Shown in pieces: positions 33,684 to 43,586 of a DNA stretch of 64,000 nt. Within the stretch, counting starts at the first letter, position 1. Each line of letters opens with the position of its first letter. Source of the DNA: JBCBSS01 sp039819065 (lineage in GTDB: Bacteria > Bacteroidota > Bacteroidia > Cytophagales > Cyclobacteriaceae); assembly GCA_039819065.1 (NCBI GenBank), contig JBCBSS010000010.1, positions 1 through 64,000 on the forward strand, read 5' to 3'. The notes below the pieces were generated by a model. The model was not told the origin of the DNA. It worked only from the letters and a program-made list of their open reading frames with translations, and did no database searches. The position numbers and the translations under genes are program-made.

Positions 33684-34580
33684 TCAAATTTGCAGTAAAA
33701 CTTTCCAGGCTTTTTCCACTTCATCGTCACGAAGGTATTGTTGCGCCAATTGATGAAGGTGATATTCTAATGAATCACGATCATTCTGAAACCTCTTAAA
33801 TAGATCTTGTATAGCAGGATCACTTTTGAAAGCTTCCACTTCAGCTGTAGACGGAAGTTGGTGAACATTCCCCAAGCGACCAAGGTTATTGCCGGTAAGT
33901 ACCTCACTATTACGAATATGCTCGGGAATCTGATCTACGCCCATGCCGAGATCACGGTTAGGCCTAGGCACTGATATAATGGATTCAGGAATAACCCTGC
34001 AATACAAATTCCCACCCATTCTAGAAATGTAGTCCATCTTAAATGGGTCAATCTTTCCCTTCTCGTCTAAGATTTCCTCATTGACATGCATCATCAGCAC
34101 TTCGCATACCACCAAGTTACCGGCACCGCCTTCATTACCGAGTTTGACCACTTGCGTCACTTTGCACTCAAAGGCCACCGGTGACTCTTTGACACGGGGT
34201 GGTTTGACCAATTCAGAAGTTTCTTGCGTAAAACCCGCTTTGACAAACTCGTTCACATCCTTGGCATATTCTGCGCTGGAAAGAGACATTTGCTCCACCA
34301 TCGGATAATTGGCAATATTGATCACAACCTCATCCACTTCTAATACATTTTCAAGTGTGTGCTTGTTGGTATTGTCCCTGGCTCTTGAAGTAGGCGAGAA
34401 TACTAAAACCGGTGGATTAGCACTGAAACAATTAAAAAAACTGTATGGACTTAGATTGACATTCCCTTGCTTATCAACGGTGCTGGCAAAAGCAACTGGC
34501 CTAGGTGCTACCGCACTGATCAAATAGCCATAAAACTCTCCCGTAGAAAGATCCTGTGGACTGATTTTCTTCATAGTCAT
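33684..34580 (-). CDS. flavin reductase-like FMN-binding protein
   Basis: The 298-residue protein has the flavin reductase/split-barrel start: STGEFYGYLISAVAPRPVAFASTVD, then NLSPYSFFNCFSANPPVLVFSP and a VINIANYPMVEQM segment, which bind FMN. This family includes proteins encoded beside aromatic-degradation enzymes; here it directly follows fumarylacetoacetase (9 bases), pointing to phenylalanine/tyrosine catabolism. The extra C-terminal helical region (about 220-298) is typical of the Bacteroidota version. Its reaction is not known from sequence alone. Confidence 0.88.
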   Translation of the reverse strand: MTMKKISPQDLSTGEFYGYLISAVAPRPVAFASTVDKQGNVNLSPYSFFNCFSANPPVLVFSPTSRARDNTNKHTLENVLEVDEVVINIANYPMVEQMSLSSAEYAKDVNEFVKAGFTQETSELVKPPRVKESPVAFECKVTQVVKLGNEGGAGNLVVCEVLMMHVNEEILDEKGKIDPFKMDYISRMGGNLYCRVIPESIISVPRPNRDLGMGVDQIPEHIRNSEVLTGNNLGRLGNVHQLPSTAEVEAFKSDPAIQDLFKRFQNDRDSLEYHLHQLAQQYLRDDEVEKAWKVLLQI

Positions 34581-34589
34581 TATTTAAAA

Positions 34590-35864
34590 TTATACAGCAG
34601 GCAATACCTGATTCCTTAATTCGCCAAAACCTACTCTTATGCCGTTTCTAATGCCATAGCCTCTCATAATCACGGTATCACCATCTTCCAAAAAGCTTCT
34701 TTCAGCTCCATTTTCTAAAAGAACTGGCTCTTTTCCATTCATGGTTAATTCGAGCATTGAGCCGAATGCCCCTTTCTCTTTACCACTGATCGTTCCTGAC
34801 GCATATAAATCACCCACGGCCAGGTTACAGCCATTGACCGTGTGATGAGCCAGTTGCTGGCAGATGTTCCAATACATATGCTTGAAGTTGGTGCGACAGA
34901 CCGTAGTTTCTACCTCCTGATGAGGTTTTATACCTACCTCAAGCGCTAAATCAAAATTTCTATCCCCTTGATATTGAAGATAAGGTAATACTTCAGGTTC
35001 TTGCTTCGGCCCTTCTGTTCTAAAGGAAGCCAAAGCCTCCAAGGTAACTATCCAGGGCGAAATAGTTGAGGCAAAGTTCTTTCCTAAAAATGGCCCTAGT
35101 GGGACATACTCCCATACCTGAATATCGCGCGCTGACCAGTCATTGAAGAGCACAAAACCGAAAATGAATGCTTCCGCCTCATCCGTAGCAATGCTAGAAC
35201 CAATGTCAGTGTCCTGATTGGTAACAAAAGCCAGCTCCAATTCGAAATCCAGTTTTTGGGTAGGTCCAAATTGCGGATTTTCCTGATCGGGAAACTTGAG
35301 TTGTCCTTTGGGACGTAACACATCCACACCGCTTACCATAATTGAGGACGCCCTGCCATGATAGGCAATGGGCATATGGCTCCAATTGGGCAATAAAGCT
35401 TTATCGGGATCACGGAACATGCTACCTACATTGGTTGCGTGTTCTTTGCTAGAATAAAAGTCACTGTAGTTCTTAACCTCAATCGGCATTAGCATGTTGA
35501 CCTCTGATGTGTAAATCAAAACCTTCTCTCTGGCGGATTCATTTGACCTTAATTCGTCGTTGTCATCTCTGAATATCATCGACACCCGCTCTCTTAAAGC
35601 ATTGGTCGAAGCCTTACCCAAAGCGATAAAGTCATTCAAATACCTTTGATCGAATATGCCTTCTGGCAAATTGAGGTCTTGGAAATACCCACGCATTTGC
35701 AATTGGTTCAAATCAATTATCTGATCGCCAATGATCGTACCCGCCTGTGGTTCCCCTCCTTCTTTCTGGAAAATGCCGAATGGTATATTCTGGATAGGAA
35801 AATCCGAATTCTCATCGACTTTAATCCATGATTTTAATGACGGATCGTTTGCATTTTCAGGCAT
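34590..35864 (-). CDS. fahA: fumarylacetoacetase
   Basis: FAH cleaves fumarylacetoacetate to fumarate and acetoacetate, the last step of tyrosine degradation via homogentisate. The 424-residue protein matches the two-domain enzyme: an N-terminal domain (FGIFQKEGGEPQAGTIIGDQ) and the catalytic domain with YSDFYSSKEHATNVGSMF (His of the charge relay), PIAYHGRASSIMVSG, LDFELELAFVT (metal-binding Glu residues) and FNDWSARDIQVWEYVPLGPF. The metal and substrate residues that I can identify are all present. It is followed by the flavin reductase gene and divergent from the rsmF-like gene. Confidence 0.95.
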   Translation of the reverse strand: MPENANDPSLKSWIKVDENSDFPIQNIPFGIFQKEGGEPQAGTIIGDQIIDLNQLQMRGYFQDLNLPEGIFDQRYLNDFIALGKASTNALRERVSMIFRDDNDELRSNESAREKVLIYTSEVNMLMPIEVKNYSDFYSSKEHATNVGSMFRDPDKALLPNWSHMPIAYHGRASSIMVSGVDVLRPKGQLKFPDQENPQFGPTQKLDFELELAFVTNQDTDIGSSIATDEAEAFIFGFVLFNDWSARDIQVWEYVPLGPFLGKNFASTISPWIVTLEALASFRTEGPKQEPEVLPYLQYQGDRNFDLALEVGIKPHQEVETTVCRTNFKHMYWNICQQLAHHTVNGCNLAVGDLYASGTISGKEKGAFGSMLELTMNGKEPVLLENGAERSFLEDGDTVIMRGYGIRNGIRVGFGELRNQVLPAV

Positions 35865-35906
35865 AGGGCATCCTTTTATCCAAATGTAATAACTTTAAGC
35901 TTCTAT

Positions 35907-37268
35907 ATGCCAAAAAGCGCTTTTCCACCGGCCTTCGTCAAGAACATGAGCAGTTTGCTAGGCTCCGAGGTCGATTCGTTTTTTGATGCTTTAGAAGAAC
36001 CGGCTCCGACCAGCATAAGGAAAAACCCATTCAAAAAACCCATCATCTCCTCAGACGAAAAAGTGGGTTGGGCAGAACAAGGCATTTACCTTCCCGAGCG
36101 GCCTTCCTTTACCTTGGACCCATTATTTCACGGTGGCACTTACTATGTTCAGGAGACTAGTTCTATGTTTCTGGAACAAGCCTTTTCACAGCATGTAAGT
36201 GAAGGAGAACCCTTGAAAGTGCTTGATTTATGTGCGGCGCCAGGCGGTAAATCAACGCACTTGGCTAGCCTCATCAATGGAGACAGTTTACTAGTAAGCA
36301 ATGAAGTCATCCAATCAAGGGCCAATATCCTAAGTGAAAACTTGCAGAAATGGGGCACGCCAAATGTTGTTATCACACAAAACGACCCTTCAAGATTTAC
36401 TCCCCTGACCAACTTATTTGACGTTATACTGGTCGATGCACCTTGCTCAGGCGAGGGGTTATTCAGAAGGGATAAAAAGGCGGTCGCCGAATGGTCTGAA
36501 GAGTCCGTCAAGTTATGCAGCCAACGCCAAAAACGCATTCTTATGGATGTATGGCCCGCCTTAAAGCCGGGAGGAGTGCTAATCTATAGCACCTGCACCT
36601 ACAATCGTAGCGAAAACGAAGAGAATCTGCATTGGTTGAAAGAGCAAGAAGATTTCGAATCGCTACCTATTACATTAGCATCAAATTGGGGTGTGCAAGA
36701 GGTGAATGAAAAAGATGTATTTGCTTATCGGTTCTTTCCACATTTCCTCAAAGGTGAAGGGCTTTTTTATAGTGTATTGAAAAAAGCGGACGATATCGGT
36801 CATGAACCGAATATGCGAGTAAAACGACCTCAATACATCAAAAGCAAAGCTCATCAACATTTAAATAACGATTGGTTAATCAACAGTGATGATCGTACAA
36901 TATTGGAGCGAGGTCAACAAGTTCTATCCTTCCAAATAGATCAGCTTGTGCTGCTTAATTACCTGACTGAGAAACTTTCAGTAATACACGCAGGCATTGA
37001 TTTGGGAGAGGTAGGCAGAAAGGAAGTCATTCCTTCCGCTGCATTGGCTTTGAGTAACAACATCAATAGGGGGAATTTCACTGAGTATGGCTTGGACGAA
37101 AGCACAGCCCTGAAATACCTTAAAAAAGAGGCTATTTATCTTGAAGGGCTAGCACAAGGCTGGGTTTTGGTCAACTACCAAGATACTCCTCTAGGATGGT
37201 GTAAGCATTTGGGCAATCGAACCAATAACTATTTCCCCAAACCATGGCGTATCAGGATGGACATCTGA
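35907..37268 (+). CDS. RsmF-like rRNA m5C methyltransferase
   Basis: This NOL1/NOP2/Sun family enzyme (453 residues) methylates a cytosine in RNA. The SAM site is VLDLCAAPGGKSTHLASL, and the two catalytic cysteines sit in DAPCSGEGLFRRD and IYSTCTYNRSENEEN. A C-terminal PUA-like extension (about 290-453, ending GWCKHLGNRTNNYFPKPWRI) matches RsmF/YebU, which modifies 16S rRNA, so the family name is likely though the exact target is inferred. It is divergent from fumarylacetoacetase (42 bases between starts). Confidence 0.92.
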   Translation: MPKSAFPPAFVKNMSSLLGSEVDSFFDALEEPAPTSIRKNPFKKPIISSDEKVGWAEQGIYLPERPSFTLDPLFHGGTYYVQETSSMFLEQAFSQHVSEGEPLKVLDLCAAPGGKSTHLASLINGDSLLVSNEVIQSRANILSENLQKWGTPNVVITQNDPSRFTPLTNLFDVILVDAPCSGEGLFRRDKKAVAEWSEESVKLCSQRQKRILMDVWPALKPGGVLIYSTCTYNRSENEENLHWLKEQEDFESLPITLASNWGVQEVNEKDVFAYRFFPHFLKGEGLFYSVLKKADDIGHEPNMRVKRPQYIKSKAHQHLNNDWLINSDDRTILERGQQVLSFQIDQLVLLNYLTEKLSVIHAGIDLGEVGRKEVIPSAALALSNNINRGNFTEYGLDESTALKYLKKEAIYLEGLAQGWVLVNYQDTPLGWCKHLGNRTNNYFPKPWRIRMDI

Positions 37269-37556
37269 TTGTATAGCACTCACGCTTCTACGGTTCATGA
37301 CTAGGGTTGTTTAAAAGCCTCTTAATCTGACGCTTCGTTTTTTCAAAACTTACTCCGGCCATATGATTAGCCAATAAATCCAAGCTTTTCCAAGTGTCCT
37401 TTCGGTTATCTATGTTTTCTTAACCGCACGTCTTAATTTTGCCAGCTGCATTGCGAAAACATACCCTACTGGATGATTGCCTAAAGTACAATTTCACCAA
37501 TCGGGCTTGATCGCGATAAAAAGCACTTAAACAACTAAACTCAATTAGTCCTAAGA

Positions 37557-40241
37557 ATGGATTTATCAACAAAGTACGATCCCACGAAGGTGGAAGACAA
37601 ATGGTACCAATACTGGATGGACCACAAGTTTTTCCACGCAAAGCCTAACCCTGACAAGGAGCCTTATTCTATAGTAATCCCTCCTCCGAACGTGACAGGT
37701 GTGCTACACATGGGACACATGCTCAACAATACCATTCAGGACATTCTAATTCGAAAAGCCCGCATGGAGGGCAAAGAGGCTTGTTGGGTACCGGGTACTG
37801 ACCACGCTTCTATCGCCACCGAAGCCAAGGTTGTAAAGATGCTTCGCGAACAAGGCATTAAGAAAAGTGACTTGAGCAGAGACGAATTTCTGAAGCATGC
37901 CTGGGAATGGACGGATAAGTATGGCGGTATCATTCTGGAGCAACTCAAAAAATTAGGGGCTTCATGCGACTGGGATAGAACAGCCTTTACTTTAGACGAT
38001 GGCTATTATAAAGGTGTTATCCGGGTGTTCGTTGACCTGTACAAAAAGGGGTATATCTACCGTGGTCTACGTATGGTCAACTGGGATGTCGAGGCCAAAA
38101 CTGCCGTTTCTAACGAGGAGGTTATCTACAATGAAAACGGGGAAGTTTCTAAACTTTATTCCGTTAAGTATCAGATACAAGGGGAGGACGAGCATGTCGT
38201 TATCGCTACGCAGCGACCTGAAACAATATTGGGTGATACAGCCATTGCCGTAAATCCGAAAGACGAACGCTTCAAACACTTAATTGGCAAAAAAGCGCTC
38301 GTACCTTTCATTAATAGGGAAATTCCAATCATTGGGGATGATTATGTAGAACTTGATTTTGGTACCGGTTGTCTGAAAGTGACGCCTGCACACGACCCTA
38401 ATGACTATGAAATAGGAATCAGACATGGCTTAGAGATCATAGATACTATTAACGATGATGGTACTTTAAACGAGAAATGTGAGCTGCCAAAATATGTGGG
38501 TATGGAGCGTTTCAAGGCCAGAAAAGAGATAATCAAAGATTTGGATGAAGCTGGTCTGCTGGTTGGTGAAGAAGAGTTTACTACCAGAATTGGTCGCTCG
38601 GAAAGAACTAATACTGTGATTGAGCCCAAGCTATCGCTACAGTGGTTCATCAAGATGAAAGAGGTTTCCAGAAAAGCCCATCAGGTCGTCATGGATGACG
38701 AAATCGTATTGTATCCATCTAAGTTCAAAAATACATACAACCACTGGATGGAGAATGTACGTGATTGGTGTATTTCCAGGCAATTGTGGTGGGGACAGCG
38801 TATTCCAGCCTTCTACTTTGGTACCAGAGAAGACGATTTTGTTGTGGCCGAAACACCGGAAGAAGCGTTGACATTGGCTCAAGAGAAATCTGGCAATCCA
38901 AACCTTAAGGCTGAAGATTTGAATCAGGACCCGGACGTACTGGATACCTGGGCCTCTTCATGGTTGTTCCCATTAGCGGTATTCGACGGTTTTAACAATG
39001 AGTACTACGATCAGGAAAAAGGCAAGATCATCAGTGGCAAAAACGCTGACCTGGACTACTTCTATCCTACCGATGCGCTGGTAACTGCCCCTGAGATATT
39101 GTTCTTCTGGGTAGCCAGAATGATCATAGCCGGGTATGAATACAAAGGAGATAAGCCATTTAAAAACGTATATCTTACCGGTATTGTAAGGGACAAGCAG
39201 CGCAGAAAGATGTCCAAGCAATTGGGCAATTCTCCTGACCCACTCGACCTGATCAAAGAATATGGTGCGGATGGTGTAAGAACCGGAATGCTCTTCAGTT
39301 CTCCGGCTGGAAACGACCTGTTGTTTGACATCAAGTTGGTAGAACAAGGCAAAAAATTCTCCAACAAGATCTGGAATGCCATGAGGTTGGTTAAAGGCTG
39401 GGAGATAGACGATTCTATAACGGTGGACAATAGTAAGGCCATCAATTGGTTTGAATCACGGTTCAATCAGGCTTTGGCTGAAATTGAAGATCACTTTTCA
39501 AAATTCAGAATGTCCGATGCTTTGCAAAGCATGTACAAGCTTGTGTGGGATGAGTTCTGTTCATGGTATCTAGAAATGGCTAAACCGGATTATGGCAAAC
39601 CTGTAGACCGCAAAACTTATGATAAAACAGTTGAGTTCTTTGAGCTGGTTTTGAGGTTGGCTCACCCTTTTATGCCTTTCATCACTGAAGAAATTTGGCA
39701 CATATTAAAAGAAAGAAGTGAAAAAGATTGCGTAATCATCGCTCCTTGGCCGACAGCCGGTGATTTTGACAATCAGATAATCGAGGACGCGAATTTAGCG
39801 TTTGAGGTAATCTCGCAAATCAGAAACATTAGAGCCTCAAAAGGCATCTCTCCCAATGAGACACTAGCAGAGTTATTCTTAAAGTGTGAAAACCCTGCTA
39901 AGTACCAACAATTTGAATCTGCTATCAAGAAATTAGCCAATGTGGCTGAAATCAAAACGACACAAGATAAAGTAGAAGGCGCTGCTGGTTTTATAGTGAA
40001 GTCAGACGAATTTTTCCTTCCAATGGAAGAGGATATCAATGTGGAAGAGGAAATTGAGAAGGTAAAGAAAGAGTTGGAATACGCTAAGGGCTTCAAAACG
40101 AGCGTTGATAAAAAGCTAAGCAATGAGAGATTTGTTAATAACGCTCCACCGGCTGTAGTGGAAAAGGAGCGTCAAAAACTGGCTGATGCGGAAGCAAAGA
40201 TCAAAGTGCTGGAAGAGAACCTTCAGAGCCTTACAAAATAG
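37557..40241 (+). CDS. valS: valyl-tRNA synthetase
   Basis: ValS charges tRNA-Val. The 894-residue protein has the class Ia signature HMGHMLNNT (after PPPNVTGVL), the editing domain with ATQRPETILGDTAIAV, a KMSKQLGNS in place of KMSKS, and the anticodon-binding domain with LVWDEFCSWYLEMAKP. A C-terminal coiled coil (about 820-894, EEIEKVKKELEYAK...) is typical of ValS. Length is normal. A hairpin terminator follows. The 288 bases upstream hold no gene. Confidence 0.98.
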   Translation: MDLSTKYDPTKVEDKWYQYWMDHKFFHAKPNPDKEPYSIVIPPPNVTGVLHMGHMLNNTIQDILIRKARMEGKEACWVPGTDHASIATEAKVVKMLREQGIKKSDLSRDEFLKHAWEWTDKYGGIILEQLKKLGASCDWDRTAFTLDDGYYKGVIRVFVDLYKKGYIYRGLRMVNWDVEAKTAVSNEEVIYNENGEVSKLYSVKYQIQGEDEHVVIATQRPETILGDTAIAVNPKDERFKHLIGKKALVPFINREIPIIGDDYVELDFGTGCLKVTPAHDPNDYEIGIRHGLEIIDTINDDGTLNEKCELPKYVGMERFKARKEIIKDLDEAGLLVGEEEFTTRIGRSERTNTVIEPKLSLQWFIKMKEVSRKAHQVVMDDEIVLYPSKFKNTYNHWMENVRDWCISRQLWWGQRIPAFYFGTREDDFVVAETPEEALTLAQEKSGNPNLKAEDLNQDPDVLDTWASSWLFPLAVFDGFNNEYYDQEKGKIISGKNADLDYFYPTDALVTAPEILFFWVARMIIAGYEYKGDKPFKNVYLTGIVRDKQRRKMSKQLGNSPDPLDLIKEYGADGVRTGMLFSSPAGNDLLFDIKLVEQGKKFSNKIWNAMRLVKGWEIDDSITVDNSKAINWFESRFNQALAEIEDHFSKFRMSDALQSMYKLVWDEFCSWYLEMAKPDYGKPVDRKTYDKTVEFFELVLRLAHPFMPFITEEIWHILKERSEKDCVIIAPWPTAGDFDNQIIEDANLAFEVISQIRNIRASKGISPNETLAELFLKCENPAKYQQFESAIKKLANVAEIKTTQDKVEGAAGFIVKSDEFFLPMEEDINVEEEIEKVKKELEYAKGFKTSVDKKLSNERFVNNAPPAVVEKERQKLADAEAKIKVLEENLQSLTK

Positions 40242-40252
40242 GACTTTGTTTG

Positions 40253-40287
40253 AAAGGCATTTCTGGATAGAAGTGCCTTTTTCTTTC
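40253..40287 (+). terminator. intrinsic terminator of valS
   Basis: The plus strand has AAAGGCA...TGCCTTT with a further TTTCT/AGAAG pairing and a four-base loop, followed by TTCTTT. It begins 12 bases after the valS stop and lies between valS and the convergent ald gene. Confidence 0.75.
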
Positions 40288-40292
40288 ATCAA

Positions 40293-41525
40293 TCAGCCCT
40301 CATAACGGGCAGCCATGAGCAATTCCAGGTCTTTGCATTTGAAGCCAAACTTATGGGCAATATGCTCGTTAGTAACGCTTCCTTTGAAAGCATAAACACC
40401 ACGCATAAACCATTTGTACTTAAAGATCATTTCTTCAATTCCTCCTTCTTCACCGGCCCGTAGTATAGTAGGTGTGAAAATGTTGCTCAATGCTGTAGTA
40501 GCAGTGCGTGCTACTCTCGAGGTGATGTTAGGCACACAATAGTGTATCACATCGTACTTTCTGAATATGGGCTCGTTGTGAGTCGTCATTTCTGACGTCT
40601 CAATACAGCCTCCGTGATCAATGCTAAGGTCGATAATGATTGAACCAGGCTTCATAGCAGCCACCATTTCTTCTGTAACCACTTGTCTACCTTTTCCATT
40701 TTCAGGCCTTAAGGCCCCGATCACTACATCAGCACCCTTGAGCGATTCACTGAGTAGAACGGTATCAATGGTAGAAGTATATACTTGCTGCGCCAAAGCA
40801 TGCTTAATTCTCCTCAATCGATAAATATGATTGTCAAAAATCTGAATGTCTGCGCCAAGTCCCAAAGCCGCACGAGCCGCATACTCCCCTACTGTTCCGG
40901 CACCTAGAATGAGTACCTTGGTGGGGGGCACACCGGTTATTCCACCTAGAATAACGCCTTTGCCATCATTGACACTACTCAAATATTCTGCTGCAATAAG
41001 CATTACCGTACTACCGGCAATTTCGCTCATCGCTCTTACAATAGGTAGCCCTCGCACTTTATCTTCTATGAACTCAAAGCCCAAAGCCAGTATGCGCTTC
41101 TGACAAATGGCTTTGACATATTCCGGACTTTGATTACCGGATTGGAAGGCCGACATGATGATCTTACCTGGCTTGAGGTACTCGATTTCCTCCATTGTAG
41201 GAGGTTCGATCTTTAAAATGGCTTCTGCCTCATATACCTCTTTAGGCGAATACACAATCTTCGCACCGGCGTCGCTGTATTCTTTGTCACTGAACTTCGC
41301 TCCAAGGCCTGCCCCGGCTTCAATCCATATTTCATGACCATTGTTAACAAGGAGTGCGACGGCTTCTGGCGTCAGCGATATTCGTTTCTCTTGCAGAGAT
41401 ATCTCTTTGGGCAGTCCGATAAAAAATGACTTCTTCCCTCTTTTAATAGCCAGAAGGGACTCCTGTGGATAGAGCCTACTCTCCTGAGCCAGGGCCTGGA
41501 AGCCCGATTTTTGTGATTCACTCAT
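40293..41525 (-). CDS. ald: alanine dehydrogenase
   Basis: Ald interconverts alanine and pyruvate with NAD. The 410-residue protein has the AlaDH/PNT N-terminal domain (IGLPKEISLQEKRISLTPEA, with EKRISLTPEAV), the linking GHEIWIEAGAGLGAKFSD and the NAD-binding Rossmann motif TKVLILGAGTVGEYAARAA. About 35 extra N-terminal residues precede the usual start, and the C-terminus (LLMAARYEG) is also slightly extended. The start codon overlaps the tsaE stop by eight bases. It could belong to a PNT-like offshoot, but the lack of membrane helices favours alanine dehydrogenase. Confidence 0.86.
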   Translation of the reverse strand: MSESQKSGFQALAQESRLYPQESLLAIKRGKKSFFIGLPKEISLQEKRISLTPEAVALLVNNGHEIWIEAGAGLGAKFSDKEYSDAGAKIVYSPKEVYEAEAILKIEPPTMEEIEYLKPGKIIMSAFQSGNQSPEYVKAICQKRILALGFEFIEDKVRGLPIVRAMSEIAGSTVMLIAAEYLSSVNDGKGVILGGITGVPPTKVLILGAGTVGEYAARAALGLGADIQIFDNHIYRLRRIKHALAQQVYTSTIDTVLLSESLKGADVVIGALRPENGKGRQVVTEEMVAAMKPGSIIIDLSIDHGGCIETSEMTTHNEPIFRKYDVIHYCVPNITSRVARTATTALSNIFTPTILRAGEEGGIEEMIFKYKWFMRGVYAFKGSVTNEHIAHKFGFKCKDLELLMAARYEG

Positions 41526-41964
41526 ACTTTTCTAGTACAATCTTGCGTACATCATCACCTTCTACCGTAATCGAAATGGTCATGTGCTCGTCAGTCAATA
41601 ATGAGGAAATCTTGGAGGGCCATTCTATAAAACAGTGATATCCGGAATCCAAATACTCCTCAATACCTATATCCAAAGCCTCAATTTCGTCCTTAATCCT
41701 GTAAAAGTCAAAATGATAAATAATATTATTATTTCCATCAACATATTCGTTGACCAAAGAAAAGGTAGGACTGCTCACATTATCCTCCACTCCAAGTGCC
41801 TCACATATCTGTCTAATCAACGTGGTTTTACCAGCACCAAGGTCGCCTTCCAGTAACCACAGTTTATGACCCTTCCCGAATGCAATGATTTCACCAGCCA
41901 CTTGCGGTAATTGTGACAAACCTTCGCAAATGATCTCGTGCTGAGCCACTTTGCTATGCTCCAT
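41518..41964 (-). CDS. tsaE: tRNA threonylcarbamoyladenosine biosynthesis ATPase TsaE
   Basis: TsaE, with TsaB and TsaD, completes the t6A modification at position 37 of ANN-decoding tRNAs. The 148-residue protein has Walker A GDLGAGKTTLIRQI (40-47 for the loop), the switch segment VSSPTFSLVNEY and the Walker B-like IEWPSKI. It overlaps the end of porX by 11 bases and the start of ald by eight bases, so the three are translated from one mRNA. Confidence 0.96.
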   Translation of the reverse strand: MEHSKVAQHEIICEGLSQLPQVAGEIIAFGKGHKLWLLEGDLGAGKTTLIRQICEALGVEDNVSSPTFSLVNEYVDGNNNIIYHFDFYRIKDEIEALDIGIEEYLDSGYHCFIEWPSKISSLLTDEHMTISITVEGDDVRKIVLEKYE

Positions 41965-43519
41965 ACTTGGAATTAAGCAATATAAATGGAATAATCATTT
42001 CTTCCATTGAGACCCCGCCGTGCTGAAAAGTATCTCGGTAGTGGTTGACATAATAGTTATAGTTGTTCGGGTAAGCAAAGAATTGGTCTTCTATGGCAAA
42101 AACATAAGAAGTGGATACATTTTGCTTGGGTAAGTGATATCGCTCAGGCTTATGAGCCGTCATGATCTTATTATCTTCATAACCCAGATTCTTACCCTGC
42201 TTGTAGCGTAGGTTGGTGTTTACGTTACGATCACCAATGATTTTGAAGGGCCTTTTAACGCGGATTGTACCATGGTCTGTGGTAACGAATACTTTAACGT
42301 CGTGTTCGGCCATCTTCTTCAAGGCATCCAATAGTGGTGAATGTTCAAACCACGATCTGGTGATAGAACGATAGGCTGGCTCATCAGGAGCCAGTTCTCT
42401 GATCATGGCCATATCCGTTCGCGCATGAGAAAGCATATCCACAAAGTTGTAAACCACCACATTTAGGTCATTATTCATCAAGTTATTGATGTTATCCACT
42501 AGGGATTTACCCTGTTGCGCATTTTTGATCTTGTGGTAAGACATTTTGATGTCAAGGCCGTTTCTCCTGAGCTGCCTTTCCATGAATTCATCTTCATGAT
42601 TGTTTTTCCCTTCATCAATGTCCTCCCCTACCCAAATGTCACTCTCCTTATCAGCCATAGCCTTAGGCAGAAGGCCTGAAAAAATGGCGTTTCTGGCATA
42701 AGCCGTAGTGGTCGGTAGAATGGAATAATAGCACTCTTCTTCTTCAAGGTTGAAAAACTCCATTGCAATGGGCTCGATGATCTTCCATTGATCATAACGG
42801 AGGTTATCGATTAGAATGAAAAAGACAGGCTTGTCCTGTTGCTTAAGGGTCGGAAAAACCCTGTTCTTCATCAACTGATGAGAAAGGAGCGGCTTGTCTA
42901 TATTCGGATCATTCAACCAGGATTCGTAATTATCAATGACATATCTGGCGAAGTTGGCATTGGCTTCCGTCTTCTGCATATCTAACACCTCAGACATACT
43001 CTTATTCTCAGTATCTTCTATCTCCAAGTCCCAATAGACGAGCTTCTTATAGATGTCAACCCACTCAGCGTGATCCAGATCGTCGTTGAATGCCATGCTG
43101 ATGTTCCTAAACTCTTGCTGATAGCTGAGATTGGTTTTTTCTGTTACCAGGCGTTTGTTATCCAGAATTTTCTTAACCGCCAGTAGTATTTGCTTGGGGT
43201 TTAGAGGCTTGATCAGATAGTCAGCTACTTTGGCACCAATCGCCTCTTCCATCACCACTTCTTCATCGTTTTTGGTAATCATCACAACCGGCAGGTTAGG
43301 CTTGACCGCCTTTATCCTGGATAGTGTTTCCAGCCCTGACATTCCTGGCATATTCTCGTCCAGAAAAACAAGGTCAAACAGCTCGGTTTCGCTCTTTTCT
43401 AACGCATCTGTGCCGTTGTTTACAGGGGTGATATCATATCCTTTTTGTTCTAAAAAAAGAATGTGGGGTTTCAAGAGATCAATCTCATCATCCGCCCACA
43501 AAATGTTATATCTTTGCAT
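41954..43519 (-). CDS. porX: PorX: response regulator with PglZ phosphatase domain
   Basis: PorX regulates type IX secretion with the kinase PorY and an ECF sigma factor. The 521-residue protein has an N-terminal receiver: acidic pair in WADDEID, phospho-acceptor D54 (FLDENMPGMSG), ITKNDEE switch, and K104 (YLIKPLNP). A helical linker leads to the PglZ alkaline-phosphatase fold from about 200: ILIDNLRYDQW (first metal site), PTTTAYARNAIFSG with the predicted Thr nucleophile, and VTTDHGTIRVKRP (second metal site). The domain order and motifs are those of PorX. It heads the operon with tsaE and ald, and the window also holds a T9SS cargo. Confidence 0.96.
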   Translation of the reverse strand: MQRYNILWADDEIDLLKPHILFLEQKGYDITPVNNGTDALEKSETELFDLVFLDENMPGMSGLETLSRIKAVKPNLPVVMITKNDEEVVMEEAIGAKVADYLIKPLNPKQILLAVKKILDNKRLVTEKTNLSYQQEFRNISMAFNDDLDHAEWVDIYKKLVYWDLEIEDTENKSMSEVLDMQKTEANANFARYVIDNYESWLNDPNIDKPLLSHQLMKNRVFPTLKQQDKPVFFILIDNLRYDQWKIIEPIAMEFFNLEEEECYYSILPTTTAYARNAIFSGLLPKAMADKESDIWVGEDIDEGKNNHEDEFMERQLRRNGLDIKMSYHKIKNAQQGKSLVDNINNLMNNDLNVVVYNFVDMLSHARTDMAMIRELAPDEPAYRSITRSWFEHSPLLDALKKMAEHDVKVFVTTDHGTIRVKRPFKIIGDRNVNTNLRYKQGKNLGYEDNKIMTAHKPERYHLPKQNVSTSYVFAIEDQFFAYPNNYNYYVNHYRDTFQHGGVSMEEMIIPFILLNSKYGA

Positions 43520-43586
43520 CGATTACCAGTTTTGACGAAGTTACTGAATTATTTATTTCTGATATAGAGAATCCAAAATCAAAGCA

